The notes under the pieces: model-generated | Seen by the model: the letters and a program-made list of their open reading frames with translations, nothing else | What the model was told of the DNA's origin: nothing | The model's database searches: none | Made by a program: the position numbers and the translations under genes | In this document: positions 6,901 through 13,072 of the stretch, piece by piece | Layout of the letters: each line of letters starts with the position of its first letter | Position numbering within the stretch: position 1 is the first letter of the stretch | NCBI GenBank assembly: GCA_031283795.1 | Contig: JAITBB010000037.1 | Location: 1-13,072, forward strand | Origin: Rickettsiales bacterium | GTDB lineage: Bacteria; Pseudomonadota; Alphaproteobacteria; Rickettsiales; UBA1997 | Direction of reading: 5' to 3' | Length of the DNA: 13,072 bases

Positions 6901-9900
6901 TATACATATTTAACGTTGCTAGGTGATTCACAAGATGAATCACAATATAGTTATTATAATCCACATATTATACCAGCTCTAGTGCGGGGAAAAGAGGGGA
7001 CCTTTGGAGTAGCAGATGATCCGGATAGAGATCCTAGTTCTCTGGAATGGAAAAGCAGATTTATCATTTTCCGAGAGAGAAAAAATATATCTGGCCTGAA
7101 CAGCCCGAGGATCATAGTCTATAAAAACCAGATAGCGTCTAACAGTGGTCCAATTTCCTTCGAAGGGTTAGCGGCGGAGACCAGCAAGAATGGAGGAGCA
7201 CTCCTCGTGGCCGGGAACCTGACGCTTGATAGCCACAGTGATGGTTCCGACAGGCCCATAGTCTTCAAAAACAACTCGGCTACAAATGGTGGGGCCATCT
7301 ATGTGAGTGACAGCGGGAAGCTAACCATCCGAGGAAGTGCAAATTTTGAAAATAACAGTGCTACCGCAGCAGGAGGGTCTATCTATAACAACAAAAACAG
7401 TTCAATAAGATTTATCCTCGGAGCCGGTGATTGGGTTACATTTGCTGATGTTGATACACAGCCTGTAACAGCTCCGGCAATCTATAACGGCATTCACAAT
7501 GACGGGTCTATACATATAGAGGGTGAGAGCGGCAGCCACTTCAAATTGGGAAAATATGTGTCATTTATTGAATATGTACCACCTATTAATGACCAAGTTG
7601 ATACCACTGGGCGATTGACTCTCGAGGGTGGGGTAGAGCTAATTCTAGGTGGCACCATTAGCCAGAGTGGAATACACTATTATCCCTATAGCACTGATGG
7701 TTCAATCAACCCAATCATAACCGTTCTGATCTACGATGCTAGTGTCAGTACTTCTACAGGAGGCAAGTTAGACATAAAGACAAGCTCTGCTGGCAATGAT
7801 GATGGTAAAGCTCTGCTTAGATTCAGGGTTGCTACTAATATGTCAGTGGATAGGAGGGGCAATGCTGCTGATGTTACCCATCAGTATTTAACGGGAGACG
7901 GTGCAGCAGCAAATGCAAGAGGACTAGAACTTACTATGGAATATCCCCCAACAGTAAACGGGATAGGTGAGCCCTATCGGGCGAGGCTAGGCCTCGACGA
8001 CAACAAAACCAAATTCATTATTTTTGATGGTAAAAACGGAGGAATTATCATTTCGGGTAGACAGACGGAGGCAATGACTGTTCAGCTTAGTAATGGGATT
8101 GCTCCGTTTTCTCTCACCAACTGGAACGCTCTAGAAAGAGTTTACTGGGACAAGGATGTTCCAAACCCACTTGTGACTGTTAATGGTGGTGGAACGGTAT
8201 TCCTTGTCGGACCATTGGACTTCACAGATAGAGGCCCGCAAGTCAACGGAGTGTTTATCGTTACTGGCAGTGGCCAACTGACTCTCTGGGCGGGTAAGGC
8301 TGAGGATTCCATAGTCTTCGGCGAAACCGGAGCTCTTGCCGATATCAGTAACATCTATATTAGTAACATCTCTCCGGAAGAAAATTCTAATAGTGGAGGA
8401 GAAGTTAGGGTACTTTTGGCTGAGAATGCAAAATTAACCCTCCCCAAAGGTATAGCTGGTGAAGGTGTGAGGTTGTTCATTGGTGGTGCCGGCATACTCG
8501 ACATCGGGGCAGACGCAAAAATAGACCAAGAAACTCTGGGATTTTTTGATTACTATGGCAATTGTCCAATCCTGCTGCTTAGAGTGAAAACTCTGAAGGA
8601 GGCTACAAAAGGCGGTGAAGCTGTCGGGACAGGAACAGGAGGCTATATTAATATACAGTCGGGCGGTTCCCTCGAAATAGGCTCCGTCAGAGTTAGCGTG
8701 GATATGTCAGGTGTCTCTAGAGAGCATTTTGTGAAGGGAACGTATAGTTACATCCAGAGTGCCGCTGAGAATACACTTAATACTGACTTTAATCCTAGAG
8801 CTCTCGACAGTCCCGTTAGATTTAAAGACAGAGACTATGATATGTCAATTTCTGCTGACAAGAAAGATATTGTACTCCTAGGGTATCTGGAGGGAGAAAT
8901 TCCTGAGAAGTTTGTGATCACCAACGGCAAAGAGAAAATAATCCAGAACGCTGTCTTTAGAGGTCTCCAGAACACCGGTGCGGGGGAAGCCGGAGTGCTG
9001 GAGATAGCAGGTGAAGGTTCCAAAGCCATCGTGAGAGGGGAAACACTCTTCGAGGACAATGTGGGAGGAACAGAGGGAGACGGAGTGGGAGCTATAAAAA
9101 TAGCTGCTGAAGGCACTCTCGAAGTGAGGGCCGGGGTTGAATTCGTTAACAATAGGCAGGGAGGAGGCAAACTCAGCGATATAGCCAACCTAGGTACCAT
9201 AGATGTGAACGCCTCTGGATCTCTTACATTTGGTAATCGTCCTCCCGAACCGGATTCCGGAGACTACACATATGATGGCATCGTTGGCGACGGCGGTACC
9301 CTGAATGTTCGCGACTACTCTAGCCTCTATCTGCGAGGAGCTACGGTTGATCAGAAAAATGTAATGTTTGAGAATGAGACAGATCTTGTTCTGGATGTGT
9401 GGAAGTTTGATACCGCTGGGACTGATGCGGATGGCGATAGGTCCACTAGAGGTGGTGTCGGGGGGATGTTAGGCATTCAGATGGATGGCTCTCTGACGGG
9501 TTCTCCAAGTCTGACCATAAGTATAGACGAGATCAAAGAACTGGACAATAATGCTAGCGACATCTACTACAAGTATCTGTATCCAATTGGAAACGATAGT
9601 ATAGTAGACTTCACACCGCAGTTCAGAGAGAGATTCATTGTAGCACCCGGCAACAGAGCACTGGAGGTTGCCTTTGCTACCAAAGAAGTAGAAGAAGGAG
9701 AAGAAGAACAGCCAGACTATAGAATTCTTCACTTCAAACAGACAACTATGAAGGATTTCTTCAAAGAGAAGCTGGATATTAGCCAGGGGGACAAAATGAG
9801 CAACGGCAAAAAAGCAACTATGTCCGTGTTCCTCGCTTCTCCTACGGTTACCGATGCCTTTATCAGAGAAATCCAGAGTACTCTGGACTATGATAATAAT

Positions 9901-10941
9901 GATGTACTGTCATCTATGGCGAATCTACTTGAGACAGCCATCGACGACTTTCTGATAAAAAACAATCCGGATTCCAATGTGGTTGCCCAGTCCAAAGCTG
10001 AGGTGCTGCATGTGCAGTCCTCCAGCGACATCATAGCCGATAGGGTATTCCTGACGGATAGTCTTGCCGATGTCTCTGCACCCACCGCAGAGCTGCTGGT
10101 GGCAGCGGCTGGCGATGACAAGCTGGCCTATGGTTCTCTGAAGGAGAGAGCCTCCGATGAACATCTTCTGTCTAGACTCTGGCTGCAGTTCTTCGGAAAC
10201 TTTGGAAGTCAGAAACTCGATGAGGATATGAAAACCTCAGGTTTTGGGTTCGTGTTGGGCTTCGACCGCAAGCCGAAGGACAACCTTAGGCTTGGCGTAG
10301 CCTATAGCTTTAGCAAGGATGAGTCGAAGGGAGATGTCAGAGAAAGGACTACCAGTACACATGGTCTATCCCTCTTCGGAGACTATGGCCTTGGAAGCCT
10401 ACATCTTCTAACTCTGCTGACCTTTGGTCTCACAGACTACAAGGATGGCGAGCTGTCGGGTAAGGGAAACATAATTGGTATCTCGCCTGCACTAAGCTAT
10501 AAAATCAATATCAAAGAGGAGAATAACATGAGGATTAGCCTGGCTCCGGAGATCGGTCTCAGATACTTTAGAGTCCATCAGGACAAACAGAGTGGAAAGC
10601 TCAATGATGTGGCCGCTGTGACTAGAAATATCATGACACTAGCGCCGGCTGTCAGAGTCATTGGACTTCTCCAGAATAAGATTGAACTGGGCGCTAAGCT
10701 GGGATTCGGCTACGATATCTACAGTGGTGGGGATGATTCCTATTCCGTTACTCTGAAGGAGGGCAACAGCTATCAGATATTGGATGAGAATGACAAGAAG
10801 GCTAAGCTTACGACGGAGCTAGGACTCAGCGCCGGCTACCGAATAAGCAGTACCCTCAGGGTATCACTCGGCTACAGCGGAAGATACTCGAGCGATATGA
10901 CAAACAATGGAGTCAGCCTGGAAACCAGTTGGAAATTCTAA
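3946..10941 (+). CDS. giant autotransporter (type V secretion) with repeated beta-helix-like passenger
   Basis: The 2331-residue protein has the three parts of a classical autotransporter. An N-terminal signal peptide has a long basic lead (1-26), the hydrophobic core FLVVGLLLFG and a likely cut after ARA at residue 44. The passenger (45 to about 1900) is rich in Gly, Ser, Asn, Ile and Val in short beta turns, with Pmp-like motifs such as FKNN (1107), FENN (1134) and several GGAI/GGAL. A linker follows (about 1930-2075). The C-terminal translocator (about 2079-2331) starts LWLQFFGNFGS, shows about a dozen amphipathic strands and ends SLETSWKF, the terminal Phe typical of BAM substrates. The passenger is made of repeats of about 285 residues, and residues 476-537 are a Pro/Glu-rich tract. 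The protein should be displayed on the outer membrane, probably as an adhesin or immune-facing surface protein; this role comes from family knowledge only. The ATG at 3946 is the only start that keeps the signal peptide, yet it lacks a visible Shine-Dalgarno. Similarity to chlamydial Pmp motifs is local; the lipid A gene context points to proteobacteria. Confidence 0.92.
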   Translation: MSLLSVKIKCLRENSSITQIKPWTGKFLVVGLLLFGIDFGRARAAVREITGNVTKPVSIASDEAAIIHDATFSNIIMRMAETPETTALLNVYGLTIARNVKFLNNTVQKLICIGDSGTLIVFLRDPGDYFEIIGNTGINILFSTFIGSLDNISVTAKEVIISPQDREELSVRGYYLEELNDPDLTRGSSLLISSVKETTFRMTGNKHETPNSSLLTNYSITLLDNLDTLNIKGPVNFWFDALVRAKNIHISGNVSGEKPEFSIGIREFDQIDIDSEESYSYSSGGTVKGGIIEISSDGKLDGAPSTVRPIVLGDVTANSEGTRYNYYTYIGVVPDELDSTNEYLEGSGIELHPSSRLDIANQCYGDINLCYSVGFAEGGNDRRAVRYHFPVSTRFIYGEQTTKPEYGGNSLLVLNGAVDGPVLFKGFQYGALDITAGKAALLIGSVVFDGIANGNYDSDPYSLPANLKEPLDDETPYDPPEEPPEEEPRVDPTEEPVEQPPEEPVEPTDEPPEELPPEWGDESTEWLPEESASEEPARAKEVKIAKPKGVIDLQGTGSKLYIVLPVSGDRVLFKNTQGTVDIGSSGRPENVGDTEPTGGSILHIWGVKGTSLRLSGGIGIAAPSIFSGSMDLYLGSSTLSAYSVDIGNVDLDSVNIGGLDISNIVVHLTIKGLGESRETYVGPMDDYGGSGGHLISTALKGYFTLDPLIAVESTGTLDSYWYASGLTPWFNPEIKNDFGSSYYSINFRGGSLRRMLVLSLPGGRAISRSLPGPTGITVLSGTTMTIGENAEPVNFTDLSEEAIKIESDAKVLIRGSASFSNIGKGAGDGGAIDISGSTRTESVEQSAGEATETVPGELTVSLEEAGSFLDFVKTSARWDIHNAGKAILNGVSGTSIKLSKGIGGTDGETEISGSPVLWLGSAAIDQKKLSFLGISENSEIVISPTGVHITIQDGGSIISSKPVNIRVEITSSEAAGLLGNSDHWSYTYLTLLGDSQDESQYSYYNPHIIPALVRGKEGTFGVADDPDRDPSSLEWKSRFIIFRERKNISGLNSPRIIVYKNQIASNSGPISFEGLAAETSKNGGALLVAGNLTLDSHSDGSDRPIVFKNNSATNGGAIYVSDSGKLTIRGSANFENNSATAAGGSIYNNKNSSIRFILGAGDWVTFADVDTQPVTAPAIYNGIHNDGSIHIEGESGSHFKLGKYVSFIEYVPPINDQVDTTGRLTLEGGVELILGGTISQSGIHYYPYSTDGSINPIITVLIYDASVSTSTGGKLDIKTSSAGNDDGKALLRFRVATNMSVDRRGNAADVTHQYLTGDGAAANARGLELTMEYPPTVNGIGEPYRARLGLDDNKTKFIIFDGKNGGIIISGRQTEAMTVQLSNGIAPFSLTNWNALERVYWDKDVPNPLVTVNGGGTVFLVGPLDFTDRGPQVNGVFIVTGSGQLTLWAGKAEDSIVFGETGALADISNIYISNISPEENSNSGGEVRVLLAENAKLTLPKGIAGEGVRLFIGGAGILDIGADAKIDQETLGFFDYYGNCPILLLRVKTLKEATKGGEAVGTGTGGYINIQSGGSLEIGSVRVSVDMSGVSREHFVKGTYSYIQSAAENTLNTDFNPRALDSPVRFKDRDYDMSISADKKDIVLLGYLEGEIPEKFVITNGKEKIIQNAVFRGLQNTGAGEAGVLEIAGEGSKAIVRGETLFEDNVGGTEGDGVGAIKIAAEGTLEVRAGVEFVNNRQGGGKLSDIANLGTIDVNASGSLTFGNRPPEPDSGDYTYDGIVGDGGTLNVRDYSSLYLRGATVDQKNVMFENETDLVLDVWKFDTAGTDADGDRSTRGGVGGMLGIQMDGSLTGSPSLTISIDEIKELDNNASDIYYKYLYPIGNDSIVDFTPQFRERFIVAPGNRALEVAFATKEVEEGEEEQPDYRILHFKQTTMKDFFKEKLDISQGDKMSNGKKATMSVFLASPTVTDAFIREIQSTLDYDNNDVLSSMANLLETAIDDFLIKNNPDSNVVAQSKAEVLHVQSSSDIIADRVFLTDSLADVSAPTAELLVAAAGDDKLAYGSLKERASDEHLLSRLWLQFFGNFGSQKLDEDMKTSGFGFVLGFDRKPKDNLRLGVAYSFSKDESKGDVRERTTSTHGLSLFGDYGLGSLHLLTLLTFGLTDYKDGELSGKGNIIGISPALSYKINIKEENNMRISLAPEIGLRYFRVHQDKQSGKLNDVAAVTRNIMTLAPAVRVIGLLQNKIELGAKLGFGYDIYSGGDDSYSVTLKEGNSYQILDENDKKAKLTTELGLSAGYRISSTLRVSLGYSGRYSSDMTNNGVSLETSWKF
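5125..9738 (+). repeat. tandem divergent ~285-residue passenger modules
   Basis: Two anchor motifs recur in register within the autotransporter. Anchor A (a strand such as LYLGSS, LWLGSA, LILGGT, LDIGAD, LYLRGA) has its Gly or equivalent at residues 635, 920, 1235, 1521 and 1797. Anchor B (RFIYG, RRMLVL, RFIIF, KFIIF, DIVLL, RILHF) begins at residues 394, 753, 1038, 1356, 1641 and 1926. A-to-B distances are 118, 118, 121, 120 and 129, and the full period is mostly 276-318. The longer 394-753 step contains the 62-residue Pro/Glu tract. Between A and B a further motif like IQxGGSL is often seen (GGIIEISSDGKL near 289, GYINIQSGGSL near 1566, GIQMDGSL near 1841). The copies are diverged in sequence, so this is an old duplication series and not a recent DNA repeat. 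Confidence 0.65.
5371..5556 (+). repeat. Pro/Glu-rich tract coded by repeated CCTCCTGAGGAG
   Basis: Residues 476-537 of the autotransporter are almost only Pro, Glu, Asp, Thr and Val. The 12-mer CCTCCTGAGGAG occurs four times (from 5380, 5392, 5443 and 5476) with degenerate relatives between. Nineteen of about 21 Glu codons are GAG. Such tracts are usually extended and disordered, and might act as a stalk, a spacer or a protease-sensitive hinge. Copy number may vary between strains through slippage or recombination. Confidence 0.8.
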
Positions 10942-10966
10942 AAGAATAGCAGTTTATTTCTAGAAA

Positions 10967-10999
10967 GGAACCCCCCTCTAGGACCTAGAGGGGGGTTCC
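10967..10999. terminator. strong hairpin terminator between convergent genes
   Basis: GGAACCCCCCTCTAGG and CCTAGAGGGGGGTTCC are perfect reverse complements separated by one A, so about 14 bp can pair around a GGACC loop. The hairpin begins 25 bases after the autotransporter stop. It is followed by GGCATTTT on the plus strand and, read on the minus strand, by TTTCT. The T runs are weak, but the stem is very stable and could end transcription from both directions. Confidence 0.7.
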
Positions 11000-11019
11000 G
11001 GCATTTTACACTCCGATTG

Positions 11020-11124
11020 CTATTGGTTATCTCCGCTATGTTCTATTGGCATTTCTATTGGTATCGCGACGGAGGCGATCGCCATTGCCAGAGAGTCCAC
11101 TCCCAGCGGCAGCTTCTCCTCCAC
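11020..11124 (-). CDS. possible 34-codon small ORF or in-frame extension after the NUDIX stop
   Basis: Immediately after the NUDIX stop TAG (11130-11128) the same frame stays open for 36 more codons to a TAG at 11022-11020. A GTG at 11124-11122 could start a 34-residue peptide beginning VEEKLPLGVDSLAMA and ending HSGDNQ. GGTGG lies about 10 bases upstream as a weak ribosome site. The sequence has an ordinary protein-like composition with a repeated PIE motif. It could be a coupled small gene, the remnant of a longer NUDIX C-terminus cut off by a nonsense mutation, or chance. No known domain is seen. Confidence 0.2.
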   Translation of the reverse strand: MEEKLPLGVDSLAMAIASVAIPIEMPIEHSGDNQ

Positions 11125-11127
11125 ACC

Positions 11128-11598
11128 CTAGATTCCACCCGTCTTCGATCTGGATCCTGCCGGTGGCCATTCACAGTACATTACCCCTCTCTCTAAGTTC
11201 TCCAGACAATATCTAACATAGTCAACCATGTTGTCTGGATAGGCGTCTAGGGGAAAGAATCTGAGTTCCTCACACTTTTCTGGCTCATTATTGAGGATTT
11301 CACCACTAAAATCATCCACTATGAAGAAGAAGTCTATATAATCATCGAATTCGGGACTCGCTCCAAATCTAAAGAGAGTTGTGCCTATGTGCATTCGCTC
11401 TATGGTTATATTGGCCTCCTCTCTAGCCTCTCTCACCATAGCCTCCGATAGCGTTTCGTTAGCCTCCAGATGACCACTCACAAGGGAATATTTACCATCC
11501 ATAAAGCCGGTATTGCGCCTGAGTGACAGCAGAAGCTGTCCATTTCTCATGATCACCGCATACACGGCTGTGGTAATTTTATATCTCTCTTTTTTCAT
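11128..11598 (-). CDS. NUDIX hydrolase
   Basis: The protein carries a Nudix box, GHLEANE then REAREEANI, matching GX5EX7REUXEEXGU except Ala for the usual Gly near the end; it sits at residues 42-64 of the 156-residue form. The segment RRNTGFMDGKYSLVSGHLE is typical of a common bacterial nucleoside-diphosphate-X hydrolase subgroup. These enzymes cleave diphosphate linkages with Mg2+ bound by the REXXEE glutamates. I chose the ATG at 11598 because a strong promoter (TATAAT at 11637-11632) would start the RNA near 11625, downstream of the alternative GTG at 11631 that would add 11 residues. Neither start has a clear Shine-Dalgarno. It is divergent from queD-folE, whose shared substrate, dihydroneopterin triphosphate, is dephosphorylated by the NUDIX enzyme NudB in E. 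coli folate synthesis. That role here is an inference from context; a housekeeping role is equally possible. Confidence 0.9.
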   Translation of the reverse strand: MKKERYKITTAVYAVIMRNGQLLLSLRRNTGFMDGKYSLVSGHLEANETLSEAMVREAREEANITIERMHIGTTLFRFGASPEFDDYIDFFFIVDDFSGEILNNEPEKCEELRFFPLDAYPDNMVDYVRYCLENLERGVMYCEWPPAGSRSKTGGI

Positions 11599-11631
11599 TG
11601 GGTATTCATCATTGTCATTGGACTGTTCCAC

Positions 11632-11659
11632 ATTATAGCAATATCGAATAAAAAGACAA
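11632..11659 (-). promoter_or_regulatory. extended -10 promoter of the NUDIX gene
   Basis: On the minus strand a perfect TATAAT (11637-11632) is preceded by TGC, giving an extended -10. TTGTCT (11659-11654) lies 16 bases upstream as a -35 with 4 of 6 matches. The predicted RNA start near 11625 supports translation from the ATG at 11598. Confidence 0.5.
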
Positions 11660-11736
11660 CCAGGCCCTCTGCATTTCAGCAGTAAATGTTTATGGACTTA
11701 ATTTCCGTGAGTATCCGAAGGAGACTGAATTTCACT

Positions 11737-11765
11737 TTGACAATGGACAAGATAAAATCTACAAA
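11737..11765 (+). promoter_or_regulatory. promoter of queD-folE
   Basis: A consensus TTGACA (11737-11742) lies 17 bases before TACAAA (11760-11765, 4 of 6 to consensus). Transcription would begin near 11772, giving a leader of about 67 bases before queD. Confidence 0.45.
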
Positions 11766-11769
11766 TTAG

Positions 11770-11834
11770 TATTGGACCGGTTTAGAAGATTAGCCTTCTG
11801 GACTGATCGAAAGTCCCAATAATTTTTAGAGGAG
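11770..11834 (+). promoter_or_regulatory. structured queD leader, candidate translational switch
   Basis: Within the predicted leader, TATTG (11770-11774) pairs with CAATA (11817-11821). They enclose hairpin AGAAG/CTTCT (11784-11788 and 11795-11799) and hairpin GGACT/AGTCC (11800-11804 and 11812-11816). CTTCT can instead pair with AGAGG in the queD Shine-Dalgarno (11828-11832), and GGAC at 11774-11777 can compete for GTCC. These exclusive pairings resemble a small riboswitch. It does not match the preQ1 or tetrahydrofolate riboswitch patterns I know, and the stems are short, so chance is a serious alternative. Confidence 0.25.
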
Positions 11835-11838
11835 CGGT

Positions 11839-12168
11839 ATGTATTACATAAAAAAAACATTGGAAATTAGTGCTAGTCATAGAGTAACCATCGGCCAGGA
11901 TGGTGAATGTGAAGACCCACATGGACATAATTGGATCATAGTTGTGTACTGCAAAAGTGAAAATCTCACAGAGAATGGCATGGTTGTGGACTTCAACGAC
12001 ATCAAGAGAATAGTCCGTTCAAAGCTTGACCACAAAAACCTGAATGAGGTGTTGGCGTTCAATCCCACAGCCGAAAACATAGCAAAGTGGGTGGTGGACA
12101 ATGTGCCTCACTGCTATAGAGCTACCGTTCAGGAGACTAGGGATAACGAAGCTAGCTATGAACTATAG
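11839..12168 (+). CDS. queD: 6-carboxytetrahydropterin synthase QueD
   Basis: The 109-residue protein belongs to the 6-pyruvoyl-tetrahydropterin synthase/QueD family and is of usual length. Zn-binding His14, His28 and His30 (ASH and HGHNW) are present, catalytic Cys24 lies four residues before HGH as in E. coli QueD, Asp64-His65 form the LDH dyad, and Glu99 in QET is the pterin-binding acid. QueD converts 7,8-dihydroneopterin triphosphate to 6-carboxy-5,6,7,8-tetrahydropterin, the second step towards queuosine in tRNA. An AGAGGAG Shine-Dalgarno lies 4 bases before the ATG. folE starts 18 bases after the stop, so the two are almost surely co-transcribed, FolE supplying the QueD substrate. The later genes queE, queC and queF are not in the window. 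Confidence 0.93.
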   Translation: MYYIKKTLEISASHRVTIGQDGECEDPHGHNWIIVVYCKSENLTENGMVVDFNDIKRIVRSKLDHKNLNEVLAFNPTAENIAKWVVDNVPHCYRATVQETRDNEASYEL

Positions 12169-12186
12169 AACAAATCCGGCCAAATT

Positions 12187-12738
12187 ATGAATCTGGAAAA
12201 GATCGAGGAGGGTTTCAGACTGTTCATTGAGGCCGTAGGGGATGATCTAAAAAGAACCGGTCTCATCGAAACTCCCGGGAGAGCAGCTAGGGGTTTTGCA
12301 GAACTTCTTGGTGGCTATAACCAGAACGATAGGGATTTTTATAAAACATTTGAATGTAGCAATAACAGCCTGGTTCTGCTGAGAGACATTGAGTTCACAT
12401 CCGTTTGTGAGCACCATTTTTTGCCCTTCTATGGGCTGATCAGCATAGGCTATATCCCAGATGGCAGAGTTCTTGGACTAAGCAAGTTTAGCAGAATTGT
12501 CGACTGTTTCGCAAAGAGACTACAGATCCAGGAGAATCTGGTTAGAGATGTGGGTATGTCAATGGTGACAAATCTCAAGCCGGCAGGACTATTTGTTCTA
12601 TCGAGGGCGAAGCACATGTGTGTAGCCTGTAGAGGGGTAAATAGAGGCAAACTGGAGGTTACAACAATATTCACTCACGGCAAATTCGCTGACTATAGCG
12701 AACTTGACCTGCTAAAACTCATTGCAAAACCAGAATAA
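12187..12738 (+). CDS. folE: GTP cyclohydrolase I (type IA)
   Basis: The 183-residue protein contains the FolE signatures in order: LIETPGR (26-32), SVCEHHFLPFYG (72-83) with Zn ligands Cys74 and His77, GLSKFSRIVD (97-106), RLQIQENL (111-118) and HMCVACRGV (143-151) with the third Zn ligand Cys145. The enzyme opens the GTP ring to give formate and 7,8-dihydroneopterin triphosphate, the entry to folate and queuosine synthesis. The C-terminus is slightly shorter than in E. coli FolE. Co-transcription with queD points to queuosine supply, although folate is possible too. No clear Shine-Dalgarno precedes the ATG, so translation may be coupled to queD. All 13 Arg codons are AGA or AGG. Only 24 bases separate its stop from that of the convergent lpxC. 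Confidence 0.95.
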   Translation: MNLEKIEEGFRLFIEAVGDDLKRTGLIETPGRAARGFAELLGGYNQNDRDFYKTFECSNNSLVLLRDIEFTSVCEHHFLPFYGLISIGYIPDGRVLGLSKFSRIVDCFAKRLQIQENLVRDVGMSMVTNLKPAGLFVLSRAKHMCVACRGVNRGKLEVTTIFTHGKFADYSELDLLKLIAKPE

Positions 12739-12762
12739 ATTCCCACCAGAGTCGCCACCTGG

Positions 12763-13072
12763 CTACTCCAGGGTATAGTTTTCATCATCTTCAAATATCT
12801 TCCATAGAAGCTCGTTGTTTAGCCTGTGACCACTTTTTCTGGCCACTAGAGCTCCTCTTATTCTATGGCCAGAGAGAAACATATCACCGACACAGTCTAA
12901 CACCTTATGCTTTACCACCTCGTCGGAACAGCGAAACCCCTCCGGACTGAGAAGACCATCCTCTCCGAAAACCATAGCATTCTCCATGCTCCCACCTCTG
13001 GCTAGACCTATACTTCTCATATAGTCCACTTCCTGCACGTTGCAGAACGTCCTGGCCATTGCCACATGGCTC
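12763..13072 (-). CDS. lpxC: UDP-3-O-acyl-N-acetylglucosamine deacetylase LpxC, C-terminal part
   Basis: The visible 103 or so C-terminal residues begin within ARTF and continue through GLARGGSMENAMV, the Zn and catalytic segment VKHKVLDCVGD (His and Asp metal ligands), SGH, and KSGHRLNN with the catalytic His, ending at a TAG at 12765-12763. The N-terminus lies beyond the right edge. LpxC performs the committed, Zn-dependent deacetylation in lipid A synthesis in the cytoplasm, so the organism should have a lipid A outer membrane. This excludes LPS-lacking relatives such as Anaplasmataceae. The sequence most resembles alphaproteobacterial LpxC. Confidence 0.95.
   Translation of the reverse strand, partial: SHVAMARTFCNVQEVDYMRSIGLARGGSMENAMVFGEDGLLSPEGFRCSDEVVKHKVLDCVGDMFLSGHRIRGALVARKSGHRLNNELLWKIFEDDENYTLE

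Noticed and set aside
11770..11838. Known preQ1 or tetrahydrofolate riboswitch before queD
   Set aside because: The leader lacks the A-rich tail and C-rich loop of preQ1-I and the conserved cores of the folate class, so only an unclassified structure is reported.
1..13072. Reassignment of TGA to tryptophan, suggested by no TGA among six stop codons
   Set aside because: The long genes use TGG for Trp and contain no in-frame TGA, so the standard code suffices; six stops are too few to infer more.
1..13072. CRISPR array, insertion sequence, integrase or phage genes
   Set aside because: No regularly spaced direct repeats, transposase-like or integrase-like frames, or attachment-site duplication of the tRNA 3' end were seen.

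Overview
The window looks like chromosomal sequence of a host-associated alphaproteobacterium. Support comes from the lpxC fragment, whose protein resembles alphaproteobacterial LpxC, from the alphaproteobacterial-looking tRNA-Glu, and from three surface, secreted or host-interaction candidates packed into 11 kb. A Rickettsiales- or Holosporales-like lifestyle is my inference and is not proven here. Arginine is coded mostly by AGA/AGG (all 13 Arg in folE), and the tetramer CTAG is frequent, although it is scarce in most proteobacteria. All six visible stop codons are TAG or TAA. LpxC indicates that the cell makes lipid A.

Left part (1-3420): two divergent genes flank a 354-base spacer. The minus-strand gene starts at a GTG and runs off the left edge. 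It encodes a PPP-type metallophosphatase that keeps all the metal-ligand motifs but carries two large insertions. The plus-strand gene encodes an unrecognised protein. Its reading frame continues upstream of the first ATG into a clear signal peptide, with a Shine-Dalgarno and a promoter placed for a CTG start.

Middle (3541-10999): a tRNA-Glu(CTC) with its own promoter precedes a 2331-residue autotransporter. The autotransporter has a signal peptide, a long beta-helix-like passenger built from about 285-residue repeats, a Pro/Glu-rich tract inserted in an early repeat, and a C-terminal beta-barrel ending in Phe. A very GC-rich perfect hairpin closes the gene.

Right part (11020-13072): a NUDIX hydrolase (minus) is divergent from queD-folE (plus), and lpxC (minus, cut by the right edge) converges on folE. 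FolE makes 7,8-dihydroneopterin triphosphate, QueD turns it into the queuosine precursor carboxytetrahydropterin, and the NUDIX enzyme could act on the same triphosphate. The queD leader can fold into a small branched structure with an alternative pairing that covers its ribosome binding site. The observations most worth a second look are the hidden signal peptide, the modular autotransporter, the phosphatase/secreted-protein divergent pair, and the queD leader.
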